Positions 46,045 through 52,449 of a DNA stretch of 64,000 nt are shown here, piece after piece. Made by a program: the position numbers and the translations under genes. The DNA comes from Chryseobacterium indologenes. Its GTDB lineage: Bacteria; Bacteroidota; Bacteroidia; Flavobacteriales; Weeksellaceae. The notes below the pieces were generated by a model. That model was not told the origin of the DNA, did not search any database, and saw only the letters and a program-made list of their open reading frames with translations. The stretch is from contig LAZY01000033.1 in NCBI GenBank assembly GCA_001013295.1, forward strand, positions 151,503 to 215,502, written 5' to 3'. Within the stretch, counting starts at the first letter, position 1, and the number at the start of each line of letters is the position of its first letter.

Positions 46045-46243
46045 ACTATATTTTTAGTTTTAAACTGAAAATGTTGACTCTTTGATTTAAAAGCTGTAAT
46101 AGAACCGAATGACTGAACGCAGAATGTATTCATGTTAAAGGACTTTGGTAAAGCGTTTTTAATAAATCCCATAAGCTTTTGATTCAAAAAACACTTTGAG
46201 TCATTCCTTTATTTTACATTATTAATTTCAATTTAACATCAAA

Positions 46244-46519
46244 ATGAAATCAATCATTATTTTGACGGCACTGCTGTCCATATCACTCGTATCATGTACC
46301 AAAGAAGCCCCTCAGGTAAAGCATAAAACCAATATGAGTTCTTCAGAAGGAAATATAAAAAATATACAGGTAGTGAATGAAGAAGACCCGGTATGTCATA
46401 TGAAAACTGCCGAGTTTCTTAAAGATACTGCCGTTTACAAAAACAAAACGTACGGTTTTTGCAGTGCTTACTGCAAAGATGAATTCAAAAAAAAACCTGA
46501 ACAGTATGCCCAAAAATAA
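46244..46519 (+). CDS. YHS-domain lipoprotein
   Basis: 91 residues. Lipobox VSC (C18) and then a short YHS-type domain: DPVCHMKTAEFLKDTAVYKNKTYGFCSAYCKDEFKKKPEQY. The cysteines in PVCHM and FCSAYC are the usual metal-binding positions of YHS domains, which occur in copper and other metal-handling proteins. The next gene (SCO-like) overlaps its end by 14 bases, so the two are probably translated together. Confidence 0.85.
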   Translation: MKSIIILTALLSISLVSCTKEAPQVKHKTNMSSSEGNIKNIQVVNEEDPVCHMKTAEFLKDTAVYKNKTYGFCSAYCKDEFKKKPEQYAQK

Positions 46520-47183
46520 TAAGACCAATAACAAGAGTAAAGTAATTATCCCTATTGCGGTGATTGCCCTGCTTTTTCTGGGAATAGGAGTAGGAATGGG
46601 ATACTTCAAAAAGAATCTTTATACCGTGATGAAGGTTCCGGATTTTAAGCTGACAGATCAGAATAACAAAAAAATTACCAATAAAGATATGCTGGGAAAA
46701 GTATATCTCGTAGAATTTTTCTTCAGCAAATGTCCTACCATTTGTCCTGTGATGAATACCAATATGAAGGCGATCCAAAATCAGATCAACGATCCCAACT
46801 TTGGAATTATTTCCATAAGCATCGATCCGGAGAATGATACCCCGGAAGCATTGAAAGAACACGCTGACAGAATAGGTGCTAAATCTCCTAACTGGCATTT
46901 TCTCACGGGAGACAGAGGATATATCGGTAAGCTTGCCGATCAGTTTAATATCTACGTCGGAGATAAAGAAGATGAAAGCGAAAGCCTTAATCATAGCGGA
47001 ATGATAGCCCTGGTAGATCAGGAAGGAAATATCCGATGCCGATACAATCAGGATAATATGCCGATCCTGTATTATTCAGGATTAAACTATGATGATCCGG
47101 AAGGAAAAACCCCAAGATTAAACGGGAAATACCACCCGGATAGGGAAATTCTGATTGAGGATATTAAGAAACTATTAAAGTAG
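46506..47183 (+). CDS. SCO1/SenC family protein
   Basis: 225 residues from the ATG at 46506, which overlaps the YHS gene; a longer frame from 46464 lies mostly within it. One N-terminal membrane anchor (IIPIAVIALLFLGIGVGMGY) leads to a thioredoxin-like fold with the copper-binding motif C76-PTI-C80 and, later, LNHSGMIALVD carrying the conserved His. SCO proteins deliver Cu to cytochrome oxidase CuA or act as thiol oxidoreductases. Its TAG stop is the first triplet of the 172-bp repeat unit. Confidence 0.93.
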   Translation: MPKNNKTNNKSKVIIPIAVIALLFLGIGVGMGYFKKNLYTVMKVPDFKLTDQNNKKITNKDMLGKVYLVEFFFSKCPTICPVMNTNMKAIQNQINDPNFGIISISIDPENDTPEALKEHADRIGAKSPNWHFLTGDRGYIGKLADQFNIYVGDKEDESESLNHSGMIALVDQEGNIRCRYNQDNMPILYYSGLNYDDPEGKTPRLNGKYHPDREILIEDIKKLLK

Positions 47184-47700
47184 GCGGGAAGAAGGAAGCC
47201 TGAAGCTGGGAGTGCTTTCAGACGATAAAACAGTAATGATTTTATAAATAAAAAAGTAAAATGAAAGTTAAAGAAGTTATCTTTTGATAACTATGACTTC
47301 CCGCTTCCATCCTCCATCTTCCAATCATAAAGAAGCTATTGTTCAACCATAGTAGGCGGGAAGAAGGAAGCTTGAAGCTGGGAGTGCATTCAGACGATAA
47401 AACAGTAATGATTTTATAAATAAAAAAGTAAAATGAAAGTTGAAGAAGTTATCTTTTGAGAACTATGACTTCCCGCTTCTATCCTCCATCTTCCAATCAT
47501 AAAGAAACTATTGTTCAACCATAGTAGGCGGGAAGAAGGAAGCTTGAAGCTGGGAGTGCATTCAGACGATAAAACAGTAATGATTTTTATTATCAATGTA
47601 AAAGTAAAATGAAAGTTGAAGAAGCTGTACGTAGACATGTATTACTTCCATCTTCCATCCTCACTCTTCCATTCTTAAAGAAAAAATAATGTTCAACCAT
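47181..47700 (+). repeat. Three tandem copies of a 172-bp unit
   Basis: Copies begin at 47181, 47353 and 47525 with TAGGCGGGAAGAAGGAAGC. The unit also contains CAGACGATAAAACAGTAATG, ATGACTTCCCGCTTC (lost in copy 3) and TTGTTCAACCAT. The segment GCGGGAAG at the start and CTTCCCGC about 110 bases later are inverted, so each of the first two units can fold back. Copies 1 and 2 are nearly identical and copy 3 diverges near its end. The array fills the whole gap between the SCO and superoxide dismutase genes. Confidence 0.9.
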
Positions 47701-47713
47701 AATACAAAACGTT

Positions 47714-48388
47714 ATGAAAATTATGAAAATAGCTGCTGTAAGTGCAGTTTTTGCGGCTCAGTTTGCGCTGGCCCAGTTTAAGCAGACGCCTTTGCCGTAT
47801 GCTTATAATGCGCTGGAAGGATCAATTGATGCTCAGACCATGGAAATCCATTATTCAAAACACGGAGCAGCCTATGCAGCCAATCTGAATAAAGCGATTG
47901 CTGGGACTCCACAAGAGAAGCAGACCTTGGTTCAGATCCTTACCGAAACATCTAAGATGGCCCCGGCGGTGAGAAATAATGCTGGAGGTCACTACAATCA
48001 TGAGCTTTTCTGGACGATTCTTACTCCTGAAAAAAATACACAGCCTTCTGCAAAATTAGCGAAAGCCATCAATGAAACTTTCGGAAGTATGGAAGCTTTC
48101 AAAGAAAAAATGAGCAAAGCCGGTGCAGACCGTTTCGGTTCAGGATGGGCATGGCTTTCTGTGGATAAAAGCGGAAAACTATTCGTTTCTTCAACGCCTA
48201 ATCAGGACAATCCTTTGATGGATATTGTCGAAGAAAAAGGAACTCCTATTTTGGGAATCGACGTTTGGGAACATGCTTATTATCTGAAGTATCAGAATAA
48301 AAGAGCAGATTACCTTTCTGCAATCTGGAATGTGCTGAACTGGAAGGAAGTCAGCAAAAGATATGACGAAGCCTTAAGCAAAAAATAA
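47714..48388 (+). CDS. Secreted Fe/Mn superoxide dismutase
   Basis: 224 residues with a signal peptide (ending FALAQ, residue 21), unusual because many superoxide dismutases of this class are cytoplasmic. Iron/manganese ligands are visible: His in MEIHYSKH, His in GGHYNHELFW, and Asp/His in DVWEHAYYLKYQ. GSGWAWL is the conserved active-site loop. It would detoxify superoxide in the periplasm. The gene is 5 bases from the following small Cys-motif gene. Confidence 0.94.
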   Translation: MKIMKIAAVSAVFAAQFALAQFKQTPLPYAYNALEGSIDAQTMEIHYSKHGAAYAANLNKAIAGTPQEKQTLVQILTETSKMAPAVRNNAGGHYNHELFWTILTPEKNTQPSAKLAKAINETFGSMEAFKEKMSKAGADRFGSGWAWLSVDKSGKLFVSSTPNQDNPLMDIVEEKGTPILGIDVWEHAYYLKYQNKRADYLSAIWNVLNWKEVSKRYDEALSKK

Positions 48389-48392
48389 TCTG

Positions 48393-48761
48393 ATGAAGTT
48401 TTTTTACAGCATACTCTTTACCTTTTATATGGTGTTCAGGCCTCTGATCCCATTGGTAGAGTATGCTGTAAATTATAATTATATTGTCAACACCCTCTGT
48501 GTCAATAAAAGCAGACCGGAGATTCACTGTAACGGAAAATGTTACCTGAGTAAAGAGTTGGCAAAGACCAATGATTCAGAATCTTCACCTTTACAGAAAG
48601 TGAAAAATTCAGGACCGAAGATTCTTGATATTTACATTCTTCCTGAGATTGCAGAAATCTCTGCCACTGAAAAAATTCCATTTTTCAATTTTAGTTTTAT
48701 CTATGAAACAGCCTATTCTTTTCTGTTTCTGAACCCTATTTTCAAACCGCCGGTTTTTTAA
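48393..48761 (+). CDS. Small membrane/secreted protein with CxGKCY motif, copy 2
   Basis: 122 residues. N-terminal hydrophobic MKFFYSILFTFYMVFRPLIP, then LVEYAVNYNYIVNTLC, CNGKCYLSKELAKT, and the C-terminus NPIFKPPVF. Clearly paralogous to the gene at 45682, about half identical by eye in the first 60 residues. It follows the superoxide dismutase gene by 4 bases and is separated from the MbnP gene by 199 bases that contain two palindromes. Function unknown. Confidence 0.75.
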   Translation: MKFFYSILFTFYMVFRPLIPLVEYAVNYNYIVNTLCVNKSRPEIHCNGKCYLSKELAKTNDSESSPLQKVKNSGPKILDIYILPEIAEISATEKIPFFNFSFIYETAYSFLFLNPIFKPPVF

Positions 48762-48824
48762 GGAATACTTATCACTATTTAACGATTCAGTCATAAAAAC
48801 AGGAAAGTATTTATCTTACCTGAA

Positions 48825-48866
48825 TGCACTTAATATGTGCAGTATTGTCACTTAAAAATTTAAGTG
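48825..48866 (+). promoter_or_regulatory. Two palindromes upstream of the MbnP/MbnH operon
   Basis: TGCAC-N7-GTGCA at 48825-48841 and the perfect 18-base inverted repeat CACTTAAAAATTTAAGTG at 48849-48866 lie within the 199-base gap before the MbnP gene. Either could be a regulator binding site. No exact TAnnTTTG was found after them, so the promoter is undefined. Confidence 0.4.
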
Positions 48867-48960
48867 TTAAACATCTTTTGTGCCTTTTGTGGTTGAATTT
48901 GGATGCTTCAGGCATTCAAAAACCAATCTATTGTATTTATCCAACTTAAAAAAATCAACA

Positions 48961-49791
48961 ATGAAAATTTATAAATTTTTATCACTATTCTTTATTGCCT
49001 TTACTGTATTCGCTTTTTCATCCTGTAATAGCAACAGGGATGATGAAAATACACAGGATACCACTCCCGGAAACCTCCAGATCAAATTTGAAAACGGATT
49101 CAATAATTTAGGAAATATCGTTTTGAACCAGACTGTACAGACTTCTTCACAGGGGCAGAAACATAATTTTTCTTCTTTAAAATATGTCATCAGTAACATC
49201 GCTCTGATCGATGAAAACGGAAATGAATTTAAATATAATGAAAATAACCCTGACAAAGGAGCCTTTATTGTAGATCAGGCAGATGCAGTAGCCGGTGTAG
49301 TGTATCTGAACCTGAATGGAATTCCGAAAAATAACTATAAAAAAATACGATTCGGATTAGGAATCAGCCAGAAAGCTTATCTGCTGGGCCAGGACGGACA
49401 GGCGGAATTCTGGACTAAAGCCAAGCAGAAAGGAATGTCGTGGTCATGGGCTGCAGGGTATGTTTTTGTAAAGCTTGAGGGTAAATATGGTACAGATACG
49501 CCTTCCAAAGAATTTATGAATCATACCGGAAATATGGGAAATACGATAGCTAATAATACTCCGGACTTATACCGTGAAATTACGTTGAACCTGCCGACTA
49601 CTGCAAGAGTTACCGCACAGATACGCCCTTCTGTTCATATTCTGGCAGACCTGAACCAGTTCCTGAGCGGAGATAAAGCGCTTACGCTGACTGCCACAAA
49701 CGACATGATGATGGGATCCAGCGAACATCTGGTGAATGTGACCAATAATCTTACAAAAATGTTTAAAGTAGATCACGTTCACAATGATTAA
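48961..49791 (+). CDS. MbnP-family copper/kynurenine protein (TIGR04052-like)
   Basis: 276 residues from the ATG at 48961; an upstream in-frame start at 48880 adds residues that are not signal-like. A lipoprotein signal ends FSSC (C20). The family motif M159-SWSW-AAGYVFVKLEG corresponds to the Trp-containing segment that MbnH oxidises to kynurenine in the Methylosinus homologs. It overlaps the MbnH gene by 8 bases. In methanotrophs the pair works beside methanobactin; no methanobactin genes are seen here, so a general copper-binding role is more likely. Confidence 0.88.
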   Translation: MKIYKFLSLFFIAFTVFAFSSCNSNRDDENTQDTTPGNLQIKFENGFNNLGNIVLNQTVQTSSQGQKHNFSSLKYVISNIALIDENGNEFKYNENNPDKGAFIVDQADAVAGVVYLNLNGIPKNNYKKIRFGLGISQKAYLLGQDGQAEFWTKAKQKGMSWSWAAGYVFVKLEGKYGTDTPSKEFMNHTGNMGNTIANNTPDLYREITLNLPTTARVTAQIRPSVHILADLNQFLSGDKALTLTATNDMMMGSSEHLVNVTNNLTKMFKVDHVHND

Positions 49792-50833
49792 TTTTTCAAT
49801 CAAAACGGTATTTGTTCTATTGGCATTTTTATTAAGCTGTATTGCCTGTTCCGATGAGGTGATACAGCCATTGGAGAAAGATGAAGCTTACAATTTGCAG
49901 TTTCCTTCCTACTTTCCGCAAATGTCTTTAGATCAGTCTTCCAATCCCGTGACCAAAAATGGGGTAGAGCTGGGAAGAAAATTATTCTATGAAGGCAGGC
50001 TTTCAAGAAATAATACGATCTCATGCGGCTTTTGTCACATTCAGGAAAATGCCTTTACCCATCATGGCCATACCGTAAGTCATGGGGTTGATGACAGGAT
50101 TGGAATCAGAAATGCTCCGCCAATCCAGAACATGGCTTTTTTGAAAAAATACATGTGGGACGGAGTGATCCATAATCTGAATGAGCAGCCTATCAGTCCC
50201 ATTACAGACGTCAATGAAATGGACAGTTCTATTCCGGAGGCCATTTCAAAGATTAAAAATGATCAGAAATATAAAAAGCTTTTTATGGCTGCTTACGGAG
50301 ATGAAAATATAACGGGGGAGAGGATTTTAAAAGCATTATCTCAGTTTATGGCTTCACTGATCTCGGCAGATTCAAAATATGACCGGTTCAGACAGGGAAC
50401 AGAACAGTTCACTTCAGCAGAATCTCAGGGAATGGCATTGTTTAACCAGAAATGTGCTTCCTGTCATAGCGGGGAACTGTTCACCGATGAGAGCTTCCGA
50501 AATACAGGAATGTATTATAATACCGAATTTAAAGATGCAGGAAGGTATCGGGTAACCCTGAACCAGGTAGATTGGATGAAATTCCGGGTACCAAGTTTAA
50601 GAAATATCGAATATACTGCACCTTATATGCATGACGGAAGGTTTTATACTCTGGATGCGGTACTCAATTTCTACTCGGATCATGTAGAAGATAATCCGAA
50701 TCTGGATCCACAGTTGAAACAAAACGGTCATACGGGAATTGCCATGAACAGCCAGGATAAACAGTTGATTATTGCTTTCCTGAAAACATTGTCTGATAAA
50801 AGCTTTATATCCAATCCAAAATTTGCAGAATAA
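49784..50833 (+). CDS. MbnH-family di-heme cytochrome c peroxidase-like enzyme
   Basis: 349 residues with lipobox IAC (C22) and two heme motifs: C81-GFCH and C224-ASCH. The N-terminal domain contains VELGRKLFYEGRLSRNNTISC, and the C-terminal domain has FRVPSLRNIEYTAPYMHDGRF, both typical of the di-heme peroxidase/MauG superfamily. Beside an MbnP gene it most likely oxidises the MbnP tryptophan in the periplasm. It is followed 11 bases later by an outer-membrane protein gene. Confidence 0.92.
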   Translation: MINFSIKTVFVLLAFLLSCIACSDEVIQPLEKDEAYNLQFPSYFPQMSLDQSSNPVTKNGVELGRKLFYEGRLSRNNTISCGFCHIQENAFTHHGHTVSHGVDDRIGIRNAPPIQNMAFLKKYMWDGVIHNLNEQPISPITDVNEMDSSIPEAISKIKNDQKYKKLFMAAYGDENITGERILKALSQFMASLISADSKYDRFRQGTEQFTSAESQGMALFNQKCASCHSGELFTDESFRNTGMYYNTEFKDAGRYRVTLNQVDWMKFRVPSLRNIEYTAPYMHDGRFYTLDAVLNFYSDHVEDNPNLDPQLKQNGHTGIAMNSQDKQLIIAFLKTLSDKSFISNPKFAE

Positions 50834-50844
50834 TTTAAAAGATC

Positions 50845-51792
50845 ATGAAGAAGATTATATTGATAATAAGCCTTACGTTATTTACGCTGAATCAGGCAAA
50901 GACGGTTAGAGACAGTGCTTATATTGCTCATGACAGCTTTAGCAGAATAGATTTCTATGATGATTGTGATGCTTGTGGCTGTGCGGCAGGAAACGGCTCG
51001 TCCGGTTTTGAATCTTTACTGAATCCACAGTTTATCGGGATCAAATACTTTGCGCAGCATTATAAAGCAAAGGAAAATTTGTTTGTGAAAGATCTTACCC
51101 AGGATCAGTATTTCAATACATTGCAGATCTGGGGTAAAATCCCGGTGACGGAAAAACTGAGTGTATATGCCAGTCTTCCTTTTCATTTTCATGAGAAAAA
51201 GACCATGCAGGGCGACATCAGGATTAATGGGATCGGGGATCTGAACCTGATGGGGATTTACAGACTGATGAACTCTAAAGATAATTCTCATCAGCTGAGT
51301 GGAGGTTTGGGTGTGAAAGTTCCTCTGGGGAAATTTGATGAAAAAGGAATATCTGGTGTCAACCCAAGTTTTCAGCTGGGAACCGGAAGTTGGGATTATC
51401 AGGCGGCTTTGAACTATAAATTTCAGAAAAATAAAGTGGCGATACTCGTCAATACCGATTACACCATTAAGACGGAAAACAAAAAAAATTACCGTTTCGG
51501 AAACCAATGGAATTATGCAGCTACAGGTTTTTATCAGATTACAGGAAATGAGAAAGCTGTTTTTTCTGCTAAAACCGGGTTGCAGGGAGAAGTCTATGCT
51601 CAAAACAAGCAGTTTGGAGAAGGTTTGCCCAATACTGCCGGAAGTGCGTTATATGGAAAGTTGGGGTTTGAAGCTTCTTATAAAAAATTCAGTTTGGGAA
51701 GTGAGGTAATGCTTCCAGTGTATACCCATTTGGCAGGAGGTGATATTGAAGCAAAGTCAAGGTTCAGTGTATTCCTGAATATTGGAATATAA
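50845..51792 (+). CDS. Outer-membrane transporter-like protein of the MbnP/MbnH operon
   Basis: 315 residues with a signal peptide (MKKIILIISLTLFTLNQA). The mature N-terminus has a cysteine cluster CDACGCAAGNG (about residues 39-49), which could bind copper, then repeated beta strands ending with the aromatic-poor C-terminus VFLNIGI. It resembles outer-membrane beta-barrel proteins annotated as transporters or phenol-degradation MetA-like proteins. With MbnP and MbnH it looks like a three-gene cell-surface metal operon. Confidence 0.75.
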   Translation: MKKIILIISLTLFTLNQAKTVRDSAYIAHDSFSRIDFYDDCDACGCAAGNGSSGFESLLNPQFIGIKYFAQHYKAKENLFVKDLTQDQYFNTLQIWGKIPVTEKLSVYASLPFHFHEKKTMQGDIRINGIGDLNLMGIYRLMNSKDNSHQLSGGLGVKVPLGKFDEKGISGVNPSFQLGTGSWDYQAALNYKFQKNKVAILVNTDYTIKTENKKNYRFGNQWNYAATGFYQITGNEKAVFSAKTGLQGEVYAQNKQFGEGLPNTAGSALYGKLGFEASYKKFSLGSEVMLPVYTHLAGGDIEAKSRFSVFLNIGI

Positions 51793-51890
51793 CTGATCTT
51801 GTAAGATACTCATGCTTTTTACATTTTCTCGCTGATTAGGCAGATGACGCGGATTTTTTTAACGTAATCATCTACAAGAGAATTCTAATG

Positions 51891-51932
51891 GCCACGGATG
51901 CACGAATAAAAAAGAATGAGTGCATTCGTGGC
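51891..51932 (+). repeat. Fold-back repeat GCCACGGATGCAC / GTGCATTCGTGGC
   Basis: A 13-bp stem with one mismatch and a 16-base A-rich loop. A short open frame over it (51888-52142) is probably not a gene. Confidence 0.55.
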
Positions 51933-51943
51933 AAACAAAAAGG

Positions 51944-51969
51944 AGGCTATTTCATTATTGGAATAGCCT
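51944..51969. terminator. Hairpin after the outer-membrane protein gene
   Basis: 8-bp stem AGGCTATT/AATAGCCT with a 10-base loop. The plus-strand tail is pyrimidine-rich (TCTTCCTT), not a clean T-run. Confidence 0.4.
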
Positions 51970-52150
51970 TCTTCCTTATCATTTTTGATAAAATCTTCGG
52001 AGCTTACATTAGGGAGAATGAATGGAGTTATTGTCGTTTTTCAGCTCTATTAAATATTATTATTTCTTTATTTAAAACGGTTTTTATGCTCTTTGTATTT
52101 ATAATATTGAGAATCATTTTGTTGATCATGAATATATATTAATAATTTTC

Positions 52151-52158
52151 TATCTTTG
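52151..52158 (+). promoter_or_regulatory. -7 box of the cobalamin operon
   Basis: TATCTTTG (TAnnTTTG) lies just before the riboswitch, consistent with transcription starting at its first bases. Confidence 0.5.
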
Positions 52159-52159
52159 C

Positions 52160-52330
52160 CGAAGTTTGGTGAGCCGTAAAAAGCTCTTAAAAGGGAATCC
52201 GGTGAAAATCCGGGACAGACCCGCTGCTGTAAGCTCCGCACCAACGTTTTTGAAGAATATATCCACTGTTTTTTAATGGGAAGGATTTCAAAAATGGAGT
52301 AAGTCAGAAGACCTGCCAGAAAATTAAACG
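52160..52330 (+). promoter_or_regulatory. Cobalamin (AdoCbl) riboswitch
   Basis: The core GGTGAAAATCCGGGACAGAC (52201-52220) and CCCGCTGCTGTAA match the conserved cobalamin aptamer. TCCACTG at 52262 matches the GCCACTG element and AAGTCAGAAGACCTGCC (52301-52317) matches the B12 box. It should repress the downstream TonB receptor and its surface partners when cobalamin is plentiful. Confidence 0.93.
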
Positions 52331-52412
52331 TTTGACGCTTTCGTGGAATAAAGCTTAGGACAACAATGATTCTGTGCAGTGAATGCTGTGCTTTGTCGTT
52401 GCTTTCTTATAT

Positions 52413-52449
52413 CCATTAGCGTCATCATTATCCCTGAATGAGCTAATGG
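52413..52449 (+). promoter_or_regulatory. Start-codon-sequestering helix of the cobalamin leader
   Basis: CCATTAGC (52413-52420) pairs perfectly with GCTAATGG (52442-52449), which contains the ATG at 52446-52448. The loop is 21 bases. This is a plausible translational switch and also supports 52446 as the start. Confidence 0.6.

Noticed and set aside
47181..47700. CRISPR array
   Set aside because: The 172-bp tandem units have no short repeats separated by unique spacers, and there are no cas genes.
51888..52142. 84-codon open frame between the outer-membrane protein and the cobalamin leader
   Set aside because: It runs through a fold-back repeat and a hairpin, and the predicted protein is a hydrophobic string without family features.
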